From Trichosporon coremiiforme (taxonomy: Eukaryota > Basidiomycota > Tremellomycetes > Trichosporonales > Trichosporonaceae): a stretch of DNA of 64,000 nucleotides. The notes under the pieces are model-generated. The model was given only the letters and a program-made list of their open reading frames with translations. It did no database searches and was not told the origin of the DNA. A program made the translations under genes and the position numbers. Each line of letters opens with the position of its first letter. The stretch's first letter is position 1. Shown here piece after piece: positions 23,112 to 35,042 of the stretch. The stretch covers positions 685,914-749,913 of the forward strand of contig BCJJ01000014.1 of assembly GCA_039545355.1 (NCBI GenBank). Reading direction: 5' to 3'.

Positions 23112-25856
23112 TTACAGCGCGCCAATCGCCCACGCGCTCTTCAGCAGCCGGATGTTGGCCCACAGAATCAGAAGACCGAGGGACGCAACGATGAAGCCCT
23201 CCTGCGCGTACTTGAGGTATCCCATCGTCGTGTCGGGCACGAAGGGCGCGAGCAGCGGCATGAACGGCGCCAGGGTCGTCAGGAATGTCGTGATCTGGTT
23301 GTCAGCTACGAGTTCAAACTAGAAGTAGCAGGAAGCGAAGCAAAAACGTACCATTTGGTGAATGCGGAGAATGGGGTCAGGCGCATCCCGCTTCGCGCCG
23401 ACGACGTACGACCACCCGATCGCCCAGACTGTGAGCGGGAGAAGGCCGAACTTGGCGAGCGCGGGCCACATGGCAATGTTTGCGACTTGGGCGGCCTGCA
23501 CGGCGACCGCCCACTCGTCGTCATCGCCACGGAGAGACGACGCCAGCGCGAGCGGCAGCAGAGGAAGCGCCGTATCCGCCACGCGGCTGGTGGCAGGAAG
23601 GCTGATTGCGATCGCGGCTGTAGTCGCGGTCAGCGCGATGGGGAGCAGGCGCACCGTGGCGGGAATGCTGTCGTGCGTGGCCGGCTCGCCCGGTGACGGC
23701 CGCAGCACATGGCTCGCTCGGATGAGCAGGTATGCAGATGGTGCGAGCGCGGCGACAATCCACAGCGTGTACAGGGAGAACACCTCGCGGAGCTTCTCGC
23801 CGAGAGCCACCAGACCCGGCTTTGTTAGCAGTGAGGCGAGCACTTGCACGACATGCCCGACCTGGACGCGCAGAGGTGCGCTGGTCGCAGACCCGAGAAC
23901 GGTCCAGGCGAAGCCGACAGCAACGAGAAGGCGCGGGAGGTAGCCCTTGCCACCCTTGCCGAGCCAGATCCACTTGCCGACCGCGTACGTCAGGAAGCTC
24001 GGAACGTAGGCCCACATGCGCGAGTCGAGAGTGACCGCGACAACGAGCAGCGCAGCGCACGCGGCGTCCCAGCCTGAGCTGGCGGCGAGGAGAGCCCAGG
24101 CGATGACACCGAGGGGAACAGTACGGGCCCTGAGATGTCAGCTTGGAACCAACGCGAAATCAGGTTCAGACTCACTGGAGCAGCAGACTGCTGAGAACAG
24201 GTGCCGGAGACAGAACAAGGTAAACAATAGCACCAACACGTGTCCGCAGCGTCCGGCCCTCGCGCCAGCCCTCACACATCGCCCAGGCTACGCAGGCTGA
24301 CCAAAGCACAGACTCCACGGACAAATGAGCGATAGATAACGCCTGGGTCGGGTACTGCAGCGCGGCACGACACAAGGGGGCAAAGGCTGAGGAACGTTAG
24401 CGCGCTACAGATGCAACAACTCACGTCTAGCCAACGGCGGCAGCGGGAGGACGATCGTGCAGGCCATCTTTGCGTCATTGGCTTGCCGGGAGAGCGTGGA
24501 TCGTAGTGGTCGAGATAAGGCTGACGTTAGTTGGCGCTGCGAGCGAACTGGCTACAACTCACAGAGACTGGCCCACGCCAGCAGGATGCGAATGCCCCAG
24601 CAACCGAGGACGGCGAGGAGCACGGCGCCCTTCGTGCCTACCCGGTTCTGGACGAAACGGGCCCATCTTCGGATCGGGGCGTCGTGAGCGGCCTCGCGCG
24701 CTCTCACCTTCCTCCACTTCTCCTCGTTGCGCGCCCTCTTGCGTCGCTTTTCATCCTCTACTTTTTTCTTCTCAAGCTTCTTCTCTTTCTCGGCGTTGGC
24801 CGTTCCGTTCGTGTGTCCATCCGGCAGCGGCTTGCCGTCCAGCAGAACCGAGGCGGTGACCGGAGCACGTTCCCGCATCGAGTCGGAACTGCTTCCAAGA
24901 CTGAAATTAGAAGACAGTCGCTCTGCTCCGCTGGGAAAGCCGATCTGTTCCTTCCCTGGAAGTTCTGAAACCGAGGACAAACCGCTGATCGATGGCGAGA
25001 GTCGCGGCGACAGTGCGCTTTCTCCTAATCCGGGTGACCTGCTGCGGAGGATGGAACCATCGAGACTGGGCGAAAGACTGCGAACGTGTGGCGAGGCACT
25101 TCGCGCCGAGGGAGGAGACAGGCGGGACCGGAGTTCGAGTTCGGACAGCTCACGGGCGGTTGAACTGGTCCGTGGGCGGTGTCCACTGCTTGCGACAGTG
25201 CCGGGAACCGCAGAGCCAGCGTAGCTTCCGGCGACCGAACCAGTGTAGGCGGTGTAGCTTCCTAACGTCGAATACGAAGCTACCGAATCGTCGTCACTGC
25301 GGTGTGTTAGTCAGGATGCCTGCAGTGATAGGTCGGAGGCCGGGGCGGGTGATGACGTTGAACGTGTCAGGTTGAGCTTGCGGCAACCAGGCAACGCGAC
25401 AGCCGGGACGTTGGTTCGTCGATTGTGAAGTGAACGCTGGGAAGAGCGATTGCGCTGGAGCGTACGTCCTTATCTGTTGTGCCTTTAGGACCTCGAGGTC
25501 CACGGCGGGCGCAAAGCGAAATGCGCGTTGGGTGTAGCACACAGAAACGGATCTGCCCTTCATGCCGCTGCCGCCCGACACGTAGTCCCCGCATGCATGA
25601 TCTTTGGGCAACGCACGTCGCAGTTGGGCAAGGGATGCAGACGGCATGCGGACGCATAATGTGCTGGGCGGGTCGCACGGTCGCGACCTACGCGTCACAT
25701 TATCCGGCTACTGCTGCTCCCTGCAAACATTCGACTTGAAGCCTCGGTGCTCGGTGCGGACTCGCCTAAGTTGGTGGTAGGGATGAGGTCATGAACTCAC
25801 CGAATCTGCTGGGCGGAGCGCCTTGCGCGGTGCTCTCTGTAGGAGCGGCGCGGCAT
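23112..25856 (-). CDS. Divergent ALG6/ALG8-like polytopic membrane protein
   Basis: Six exons (25801-25856, 24563-25296, 24425-24520, 24176-24386, 23352-24129, 23112-23294) give 685 residues. The first ~230 residues are cytosolic: basic start (MPRRSYREHRARR), Ser/Arg-rich phospho-site-like repeats (LSPRLSPS, RSRSPGL), then a charged coil (AEKEKKLEKKKVEDEKRRKR). About ten hydrophobic segments follow. The order VPLGVIAWALLAASSGWDAA, then SFLTYAVGKWIWLGKGGKGY, then ALPLLPLALASSLRG, then IAMWPALAKFGLLPL parallels the GT57 dolichol-glucose transferases ALG6 and ALG8 in spacing and hydrophobic pattern. The family's catalytic EAQRHW and YPPL loop and its HEK motif are not found, so it may be a non-catalytic relative or have another function. 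Intron 1 is 504 bases, exceptionally long here. Confidence 0.55.
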
Positions 25857-27107
25857 GCTGATGCTGACTTCCGGATGAAAGTCGTAGGTGGGAGGATTGC
25901 GAGGAGGAGTGTCAAGAGTCAAGAGCGGGCGTCGAGATGGTTGCTAGAGGGAGACTATAGCCAAGGACTACTAAGGAATCCGGGTGTGAGTGAGCCGGAA
26001 CCAAGAATGCAGGGCGACAGGGTGAGGCCCAGGGTCTGCCGCGACCCGCGATCCGCGACCACCGCGACACTGTATTCAGCCCGGCCCGTATTCTAACCTG
26101 CCTCATACGCGCCGTAGTCCGCAATTAGAACACGCACTACGACCACTTGAACGCTCCAATGCCAACTTGGGTCCACGTTGTTGCAGCAGGAAAGTCTGCG
26201 TGCTGCGGTTCCATGAACTGGTGCATGTCCCCCGCTTATGCGGTCTCTGGGCTCCTTGATTCGGGGAGCGACTGTTTCGCCGCGGAGGAACATTCAACAA
26301 TTTGCGCTTGACGGCCCTTGCCTCACCCGCGGACAGCCAGATGTACCTTATATTCTCATAACGCTCTCACTTCCAGTCTCGCGTGACCATGTTGTTGCGT
26401 GGAACTGTGGTGCATGTGGTGGACGGTCTCATTGTTGTCATGCGTGACTGCAGAGGACAGACAGCCCACGGAGAAGCCCGACCGCACTCGGCATGACGCT
26501 GCGACAAGCATCGTCCTGTCCTTGCTGACTGCGCACGACACTTCCTGTGAAGATTCAACATCTAAGGTAAACAACCATGATGGCTAGGCTGATGTGGGTG
26601 TGTGAAAGACGCGGTCCACATGACTATGGTCGGGCAAGTGACCAGCAATATTCCGAGGCTGAGCCATTAGAGCGCTTATCGAGGTGGTGGTGCGTCATGA
26701 GCTGGAGGAGCATATAAGTTGAGTGCGTCTTGCAGGAGCCTAGAAATGATACGTCTGGTGCGATAGTTTGGCAGTGATGAAGAAACAAGTCGAGGAAGAC
26801 AGAAGCGCAGAAGGAATACGAGGAAGCCACACGCTCGCTAGCGCCTAGCGCATGAGGTCATTGTTGTTGACATCTGGTCCAGTCAACTTTTGGATCCTCC
26901 TTCCTGACGCCCTCCTGCGGCGTGGTTTCGTCGCACCTCTCCTTACCCCATGTACCCCTTCCTTTTCTGCGACCTCACCATCACTCACCTTTCTCCAGTC
27001 CCACCGCACTCATAGAGGCGGGCTCACACGCATCAAGCATCAGCAGCGATTCTGCCGCACGCGTGTGAGCCGTTGGCCCTCATCAATCGGACCTCCACTT
27101 CTCCACC
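25857..27107. other. Divergent promoter region upstream of Dicer
   Basis: 1.25 kb between divergently transcribed genes (the ALG6/8-like protein on minus, Dicer on plus). No supported gene was found and no helicase-like sequence that could be an upstream part of Dicer. A GATA-type AAGGTAAAC stretch and a TATAAG element (about 26711-26720) occur, and the final 150 bases before the Dicer start are C/T-rich leader. Confidence 0.55.
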
Positions 27108-30060
27108 ATGGCGAATCTCTCGAACTCGACTGGCCTCATCAACCTCTACTGCGGCAGCCTGCGTAATGTAATCGCGCAGCACAATGCGGAATATGTCTTC
27201 ACCGAGACCCCAGAAGGCTATTCGTGCGAGCTGTCGATGCCGTTCAACTCACCAGTGAAGGGCGGGAGCAGCAACGGCTCATTCCGCTCCAAGAAGCTGG
27301 CGAAACAGAGCGCGGCTTTGGCGGTCGTCGAGCAGCTGATTCTGGCGGGCGAGTTTGATGCTCAGCTGAACCCGACACCTGCCAATCCCGCCAAACAGAA
27401 AGGAGATGTGAGCTAGCTAGACTATGGCGGAAGCTGACCACATCAGTCGCAGCCCGACAGCAACAGCATGAAGACGACGATCGAGAGTCAGCGCAATGCA
27501 GCGCGCGCCGGCCTCGACGGCCATAAGGAAGTCGGCGTTGTTGGTATGGAGGGCTACAAGAGCCTGTTATGGTCGAACAACTGGAAACCGATCGGCGATG
27601 AGAGCAAGCTCCACGGTCTGGCTGTCAACCTCAACGTCGAGGGTGTGGACTCGGTGCCGGAATGCCGCACGCTGGTGTTCCTGACAGTTGACGAGGCGCC
27701 GATCGTCCCCGTCGATGTGAGCGCGTACGAGACCACCGCGCGGCTAGACCTGAAGCACACGCGCTCCTTCAAGCTGTCTGCAGAGCAGCGAGCGCAAGCG
27801 TTTGCTTACACGCGCCGGCTGCTACAGGCGATGACGAACCAGCGTGTTGAGAGCAAGCTGGAGGACACGCCGATCCTGCTTCTCCCGCTGCGAAGGGATT
27901 ATACGCCGAAACATCGCGCAAAGGACAGTGATGTTGACTGGACTGAGGTCCAGCGTCCCGCTGAACACGAGAAGCTCTCAGAGGACCCCGCCGAGCTTGA
28001 GGCACAGCTCGAAGACGCCATTGTAGCATTCGGCGACTTCAACCGCAAGTTCACGGCGACGCCTGACGGAACAGGCGAGGACGGCAAGATGCAACTGCGG
28101 GTATCGCAGTTCTTCAGCGCGAAGCGGGGCGGCGTCGTGGGTTCGCTCACGAAGAAGGCGGAGACGGATGTTAAGCCAGCCAAAGATTTGCATAAGACGA
28201 GCGTATCCGCAAGTGCCATGCGGACAGCAACGCTGCTTCCGAGCCTGGTAGCGCAGCTGAATGACCGTCTCGTTGCCGCCGAGGCGACGAGGTTGTTAGG
28301 CGGCACGCTGACGCCGGAGCTCGTGCTCGAGGCTTTATGTCCGCCAGGCGCACGAACAGCGCAGGACACGGCCTCGCACGGCCACGAGAACTACGAGCGC
28401 CTCGAGATTCTGGGTGACACGCTGCTGAAGCTCTTCGCGACGCTCGACGTCTTCGACCTCGCTAAGAGCGAGGGCGCAATGACGCGGGCACGACACGGGT
28501 CCGTGTCGAACAAGGCGCTCAAGATCGCGGCGCTGAAGAGCGGTATCGTCCCCTTCATCCGGAGCGCGAAGCGGAAGCACCGCGACGTCGTGCCGCCAGG
28601 CTGGGTCACGCTTCCCCTAGGCCATGCGGGGGAGGAGCTACCAGTCTCCAGCGACAACTTCATCCAGCTCCCGATCGGGGACAAGACGATAGCGGATGTC
28701 GCCGAGGCGCTGCTCGGCGCGGCCTACCTCTGCACTGAGGGTGGGGATGATGCCAAGCTCCAGGCCGCGCTCGATATTGCCCACAGACTCAACATCCCGC
28801 TCAAGATGAAGCGCTTCCCCGCGAGCCGCTCGCCCGTCGAGGGTACGACATTAAAGGACTATGTCTTCCGGGATCCGAAGACCGCGGACGTTATCGTGGT
28901 GAGCATCGATTTCCAGCTGTAAATGTTCCGGCCAAGCTGACCCCAGTCGCTCCGCAAGGGCTCCGGCTCCTTCGGTCACTTTGAGATGTTCGAGTTCCTC
29001 GGCGACGCAGTGATCGATTACAGTGAGCTAGGTTTATCGTGGCATAGCTAACTCCAGTCACGATGACGCATCTCTGGTCCGCGTATCCTGATGCGTCACC
29101 AGCACAGTTGACGATCATGAAGCATTCGCGTGTCTCCAATGCGGCGCTGGGCGCCTACACGGCCACAGTAGGGCTGCACCACGGCATTGCAGTCGGCGAC
29201 CCAAGTCAGGAGGAGCGCGTGGCCCAGTTCGCGGCGCAGGTCAGCCTCGTGCTCGGCAAGGCCAAGAAGCGGCGCGAGGGCGGAGGCACAGTGGACGAGT
29301 TCTGGTCCCAGGTGCCAGAGTACAAGGTGAGTCCGTGGGGAGGAACCGGCAGGTCCCGGAGCCATACCACATCACACTGTACCATCCTTCTCTGTGGCTG
29401 GGTTGGCAGGTTCGCAAGATCGAGCTTCGCAGACGCGCTAGGTAAAGCTGACCGCAGTTTATGGGCGACATTCTCGAAGCCCGCCTCGGGGCAATCTACC
29501 ACGACAGCGGCTCGCTAGTGCTCTGCAAAGCCTTGTTCGAACCCGCCCGGAAATGGATAGACGCCTACGCCCTGAACCCGAAGAGCAAGAACGCCAAGCC
29601 TCATCCGAAGAGTGCGTTGCTGGAGCGGCTGGCCAAGGCGGGGTGTCATGGCGTTAAGGTCGAGAAGGTCGACCCTCTCGTGGCGAGCGCGAGCACGGCG
29701 AGCTCGAGCAGTAAGGACGGCTACGGCGCGCTAGTCACCATCCACGGGAAAACGTTGGCCGGGGCAGTGGGCAAGACCCCACAATTGGCCCAGCGCGCTG
29801 CCTGTGACATGGGACTCGAGAGGCTGGAGGGCTTTAACTGGAGCGTGTGCACCTGTAAAACTGGACGAGGGGTGCAGACCCCGAAAGTTGACGTTGACCC
29901 CAGTCGCATATCCGTTAGCCCGGCAAAGCGTGGTCGTGATGCTGGCTCTGATCCTGCTGCAACTGCTCCGACCGTTCCGGCTGGCGAAGATGAGCCAGTG
30001 AAGAAGCGGAAGAAGTCCAAGTCCAACTCTAGGAGCAAAAGCCAGTCACCGCAAGCCTAA
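27108..30060 (+). CDS. DCR1: Dicer ribonuclease lacking helicase domain
   Basis: An RNase III enzyme that cuts double-stranded RNA into siRNAs. Exons 27108-27407, 27447-28898, 28947-29022, 29058-29326 and 29458-30060 give 899 residues. It opens directly with the Dicer dimerisation domain (about 5-85: TGLINLYCGSLRNVIAQH, then FRSKKLAKQSAALAVVEQL). After a linker/platform-like region comes RNase IIIa (catalytic ENYERLEILGDTLLK and DKTIADVAEALLGAAY) and RNase IIIb (FEMFEFLGDAVIDY, spanning two exons, and FMGDILEARLGAIYHDSG). A dsRNA-binding-like region follows, then a lysine/arginine-rich nuclear-signal-like tail. The acidic metal-binding residues of both RNase III domains are intact. No DExD/H helicase and no recognisable PAZ domain are present, and none lies upstream. 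Whether this is DCR1 or a DCR2 paralogue cannot be told. Argonaute is about 19 kb away. Confidence 0.9.
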
Positions 30061-30228
30061 CAAGCACGCGTGATGCTTGTCATGACGTGTTTTAAAACTC
30101 ATACATTCATGTACATGTACGTCGATACACTGCTGCTCTCTCCCTCTACTTGCGCTCGTCGGGAGGCCTTTGGGGCTACCCGACGACAACGCGCCTCCTA
30201 AGAACCCAGAACCAGCCCTCCGCGCGGC
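30061..30228. other. Short convergent gap
   Basis: Between the Dicer stop and the stop of the convergent zinc-cluster gene. It contains an AT-rich stretch (TTTTAAAACTCATACATTCATG) likely to serve as the Dicer polyadenylation region. Confidence 0.45.
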
Positions 30229-33019
30229 CTATCGACCAATATTGGTCCACCACTCCTGCCCCGTCTCAGCCGTCGGGAGCCAGTCGCCCAGCCGGTCTCC
30301 GAACATCTCGGCCGGGTCCCAGAGCGCAGCCATCGCGTCCCATGCACCTGCCAGGTCCATCTCCTCATCAGGCAGGACTGGGAGGGGCAAGTCGGAGACC
30401 ACGCCGGGGACGACGGGGGCAGGGAACAGCTCGCCGCCCTCTATCGAGTCCATGGTTGCCGTAGGTGTCGGAAGGCCAGTGAGCACGCTCGTGGGCTCGG
30501 TGCTGGGCTGGTCGGGAACAGGCGCAGCGCCGCGCTCGTTGCTCTCGCGCTCGTGCTGTCCCGCCTCGCGAGTCTCGTTCTCGCGTTGCTGGCGCTCGCG
30601 CTCGCGCTCCTGTTGCTGCTGCAGTTCTCTCGAGTTGCCGCGCTCACGCATGAGAAGACCCTCGGAGAGACGCGAGAAGATGTCTCTGTACTTGCTCGAC
30701 AATGGGATCGCGCGCCCAAACACGTCAAACAGGTCTTGGCACTGTTTGACGCGGATCCGGATCTCCTCAAACCACTTGACGTCCTGGGCGCCGTTCCTGA
30801 AGCGGCTGAGACCGAGATCGTTCAGGATCGTCTCGAGTTCTGCTGGACTAGCGGCGGCGCGCATGCGGCTGTCGCATTCGCAGAGGCAGCAGAGCAGGGA
30901 GATGCACGCCACGAAGAGCGCGATAATCTGCACCAGGTTGAATGCCACCTTGTTCAACTTCCAGAGCTCGATGTACAAGTCCACGCAGGACGAGGAGGCG
31001 ACGAAGAGGTTGCGCAGCGTCCAGCTGTTCGGCTGGGGGTAGAGCGGCGATGGGCGGTAGATCATGCACAGCGCTTGGTTCAGGTTCACCTCCCACCAGC
31101 GCGCGTGGTTGATCGTGCGCGGGATCGTGCCCTTTGAGCTCGGCGTCGAGTCGTACCAGTTCTGGAACTTCTCGTGCAGGTCCAGAATCAGCTGCTTGCG
31201 TTCTGGCTCGGGAAGCTTGTTCTGCTCCCCGTTTATGCTGTAGGCGATTCGGAGAGCCTCGCCTAACAGGCGCCGGTAGTGGATCAGGTGCTTCGTGATC
31301 ACGACGTGAGGCAGCTGGCGGTACGTCACGTCGCCGGGCTGCTCTGTCGGCTCGTCGATGTCGATGTCTTGATCCTCGATGGTCACCGGGCGGCCGAGGG
31401 CGGGTGCAACGACTCGATCAAGGTTAAAGAACGAATAGAACACTCGCCGACGCTTCTCGGCCACTGCAACCGGAATCGTGGCTTCCGCCCGCCGGTTCAG
31501 ACCGATAGCAACGATGACTCGGCCGGCGAGGCCAAGCGTCTGCCACAGCGACACGGCGGAGGGGTCCACCATCGCGTACATCTCCAGCAGCAAAAGCGCC
31601 TGTACGCAAAGCTGCGGTCAGTTTGGAGATACAGGGTCAAGCAACTCACCAAGTCTTCCCTGTCCAGCGCCTTTGAGCGATACCGGCAAGCAAACTCAAA
31701 CACGCCTCGTCCGGCGGCGTGTGCAACGTCACCGAGACGCTCAGCGCACGCCGTCCCGAGCGCGAGAATCATGAGCACGATGAACTTCCACCGGTCCTTG
31801 TCCGGATCCGTGTCGCGCTTTTCATGCTCGCCATACAGGGCATGCACGCGTGGCACGATGTCCTCCTTACTGAACATTGGGTAGGCGAGCTGGAAGAATT
31901 CGACGTAGTCGTGCGTCGCCTTCAGCGCCGCCTCGTGCGTGAGCAGGTCCGAGATGTGGTTCACTGTCTTGTTCGCTGCGGGCGTGTGTTCTCGGAGAGA
32001 TAAGGCGTCGCGAGCCAGGCGGGGGAAGTCTGCCGAGGGCGGCGCTGTCGTGAACACTGGGCCGTCGTGCAGCTCCTTCTCCAGCTGCGCTATGCGCGCC
32101 TGAGCCAGCTCGAGGTCAGACACCAGGTCGGCTTGCTCTTTCTTCAGCTTGTGCACGTAGCTGGGGTCAGCTTTTGCTACAAGGTAGCGGCCAGCTAGCA
32201 GTCCAACACTCACGTGGATGTCGCCGGACTCAGCTCAAACACACACGGCACATCAGCTTTCGTGCATGCCGAGCAGCGGGGTCGCGCCCCGTCACATTTG
32301 CGCTTGATGCGGTGACAGCGGACGCACGCCTGCACAGCGTCTTTCGGCGGATGCACAAAGACGGGGCCACGCATTGGGTCCCCATCCTGCTCATACTCGA
32401 CCTCGGCGCCTTCAGGGATGTGCTCCATGGGTTTGGCGGGGTTGACCTTGCGCTTCTTCTTCTTCTGGGTCGCCTCGGGGGACGCTGGGGCGGGCCTGGT
32501 TGCGTCCTTGGACTCATTCCCATTCTTCCTTCCGTTATCTCGGCTCGGTCCCGCGTCCTTTGCGGATCCGCCGTTGCTGCTCTCAAAGTGCCGTGGCTTG
32601 GTTTCGCTCTGGTCCGAACCTCGTCGCACATCGGGCTGCACACTGCGGTAGTTCTCCTCCCAGCCATGTGTTGTCAGTGGCCCATAGTCCCGTGATGGTC
32701 CTGCTGAGCCAGACGCGAGCCGCTCAAGCGGGGGAAGGTACCGATCGTTCCGGTCGTAGGTGCCGTCGCGGAGAGGACGGACAATGCCGGTGTACTCTAC
32801 GTCCTCGTTCGCTAAGGCAGCAAGCACGGCGGACATGGGGCGGGATTCGCTCTTCGGTGTGGACACGGAGGCTGTTGGACTGACAGCGGGGTTGGACTCG
32901 AGGTCGCCGCTGGCGGTTGAACCCCGGTCTCGCTCATGCGAGTATGGGCGGGAATGAGAGTAGGTCGAAGGGGAGGTGGATAAGCCCGGCCGTAGAGGCG
33001 GGAGACGGTAGTCGACCAT
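30229..33019 (-). CDS. Zn2Cys6 transcription factor
   Basis: A second fungal zinc-cluster regulator, 899 residues from exons 32214-33019, 31650-32160 and 30229-31611. The first ~190 residues are Ser/Pro/Asp-rich and disordered, followed by a nuclear localisation-like KKKKRKVNPAK. The zinc cluster is CVRCHRIKRKCDGARPRCSA plus CTKADVPC. The linker leads into a dimerisation coil (KKEQADLVSDLELAQARIAQ). The middle-homology region (about 360-640) contains LWQTLGLAGRVIVAIGLNRR and EKRRRVFYSFFNLDRVVAPA. The tail has a Glu/Arg/Gln coil (QQQQERERERQQ) and an acidic, Trp-containing end like an activation domain. The DNA-binding domain here follows ~235 residues of preamble, in contrast to the regulator at 17.6 kb. 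Regulated genes are unknown. Confidence 0.9.
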
Positions 33020-33305
33020 CGGGGATGCGCGTGATGGAGTGTAAGGAGGATGGAAAGTGTGTGAGTGAGTCGCGCGCGTGCAGCTTGTGCCCGCGAGTGA
33101 GAGATGAGAGATGCATCATCCGAGTGGAATGGGTGGTTCAAGTGCGGGTTAGTGGGGTGGGCTAATTCGCGGCCGCGGGGACTAAGTCGTTCGGATGTGA
33201 CCATCGGCTTCTTAGCCGGGTCTTAGCCTTGCATCCTCCACTCACCCACCACCACCACCACCACCCATCCATCCACCCGTCCACCACCCCCCGCCCGCCT
33301 GCACC
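33020..33305. other. Divergent promoter with CCA/CCATC repeats
   Basis: Shared promoter region between the zinc-cluster gene (minus) and ketopantoate reductase (plus). At 33247-33290 lie short tandem repeats of CCA then CCATC units in the leader of the reductase. Confidence 0.5.
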
Positions 33306-35042
33306 ATGGACATCTCTCATCCCGCTGCACGCAGCGACTCGACAAAAGTCAACATCCTCCTCATCGGCCTCGGCAGCATCGGCACCATCTATGGATATCT
33401 GCTCGAAAAGGTGTGTCCTTGCTCCCCCACTCGGGTGTTGCGCTGTCTGGCCCCCCTTCTCTCCTGCCCCGATCGCGGAGCCAATTCCGACACACTCACA
33501 CGACGAACACCGACTCGCCGAGCACACAGCAACAGCACGCTGACATACAGTCCGGCCGCGCCCGCGTCACCGCCGTAGCCCGCAGCAACTACAGCCTCTA
33601 CAAGGAGCACGGCGTGCGCCTTGACACTGACCGTTTCGGCGTTGTCGATGCCTGGAGGCCTAGCCGAGGTGCGTATTAGTAGCCGACCGATCGCTCTCGG
33701 CGCCCGAGACCCGACGCCTGTGCGCCGCCTCTGTTTTCCTGTGAGACCGGATCACTGGATCACCCGCGTGCTGCTTGCCCCCTTCACGATGGATCGCACT
33801 CTCTCGCACTGATCGTTGATGGGGTGCCGGTCGACCGGGCCGGTCTTCTACCCAAACTACCCAGGCGGCGTTGCCCACCGTGGCGCAGCAGGCGTCTGGG
33901 GCGGCGGCAGAGCTGTGCGGGGCACCTGCTTTGCGCCTGTCTTGCCCTTGCCAAGCCTCCGTGCGCGCTCATTGCGACATGTCTTCCTTTCCCCTGATCT
34001 ACCGACTGTAACGACAGATACGAGCTATTCAAAGCCGTGGGAGTCGTTTCAAGCCGCCGGCTATCATCTTTCCCCCGCAAATGAGGTCGTCGGCAGACGC
34101 CGCAGAAGCAAGAAGCTGACCGATTGCAGTGTTCAAGAGCCAGGAAGAGGCCCTTGCTGACGGCACGCACTACACCTTCTGTGTGCTGTGCACGAAATGT
34201 CTCCCTGACGTGCGGAGCAATGCGGAGGTGCTCGCCCCGACGATCAAGTCAGGGCAGGTGTCGACTTTCCTCTTGATCCAGGTGAGTGATGCATATACAG
34301 CCGTCGATCTGGACTCAGTAGCTGACGGCAGAATGGCCTCGGTGTTGAGGAAGACCTGAAAGCCGCGATCGGCTCTACCCCGCTTCTCTCCTGCCTGGCG
34401 TGGATCTCGGGCGTGACCAACCCCTCCGGCGATGTTGTGACCTGGCGCGGCATCGAGAAGCTCGGTGTGGGTCTCTACCCTCCCCCTTCGCGCGCCACCC
34501 CCGTGTGCGGCCGTTCCGAAGCCGCCCTCGACATGTGGGTCTCGCTCATGAAGTCCGCCGAAGCGAACGTGATCACTACCGACGACGTGGTCTCGATGCG
34601 CTACGCGAAGAACGTATGGACCGCTACGCAGGCGACCCTCCAAGGTCTCACCCGAACCCCACAGCCGTGTTTCGCTCTCGTCGACTCCGACTCGCAGCAG
34701 CTGATTAAGGACTTCATGACCGAGGTAGTGGGGCTGGGCTACGCGACCGGTCTGCTCTGGGAGGGCATGACCGTGCAGCCGGCGGGAGTGACCGCGGGCG
34801 GCCCTGACTCCATCGTGGAGGGCATGTGGGAGAAGTTTGTCTCCAAGCCCAACCTAGCCAAGACGCACAAGTGGAGCATGCTCGTTGACATTGAGCAGGG
34901 GCGGCCGTTCGAGGTCGAGGTTGTCCTCGGCGCGGTGGTCAAGCTCGCGCAGGAGAAGGGCTTCCCTGTCCCCAACACGCGGTTCGCGTATGCGTTGATG
35001 AAGGGGATGCAGCAGGGCATTCTGTACAAGATTCAGTTCTAG
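33306..35042 (+). CDS. PAN5: 2-dehydropantoate 2-reductase (ketopantoate reductase)
   Basis: An NADPH-dependent enzyme of the ApbA/PanE family that reduces ketopantoate to pantoate in the pantothenate/coenzyme A pathway. Exons 33306-33410, 33551-33668, 34130-34281 and 34332-35042 give 361 residues. The Rossmann motif is LLIGLGSIGTIYGYLLEK. The second strand/helix has VTAVARSNY, and the TTK/NGxG-like region appears as VLCTKCLPDV and LLIQNGLGVEEDL. The catalytic lysine-bearing helix is RYAKNVWTATQATLQGL. The C-terminal helical domain carries EVEVVLGAVVKLAQEKGF, matching the family's E(hydrophobic) segment before an NTPxxxx-like PVPNTRFAYAL. Intron 2 is 461 bases, long for the window; peptide-like sequence inside it does not splice in frame. 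Identity is firm; many fungi have several paralogues, so substrate could differ. Confidence 0.88.

Noticed and set aside
29401..29457. A small extra exon (VRKIELRRRA) between RNase IIIb parts of Dicer
   Set aside because: It would leave a 16-base intron, shorter than any real one here, and the direct join gives the normal spacing before FMGDILEARLGA.
34019..34090. Extra exon in the ketopantoate reductase intron (SYSKPWESFQAAGYHLSPANE-like peptide)
   Set aside because: Its only acceptor and donor choices do not preserve the phase between the flanking exons, and the protein aligns with the family without it.
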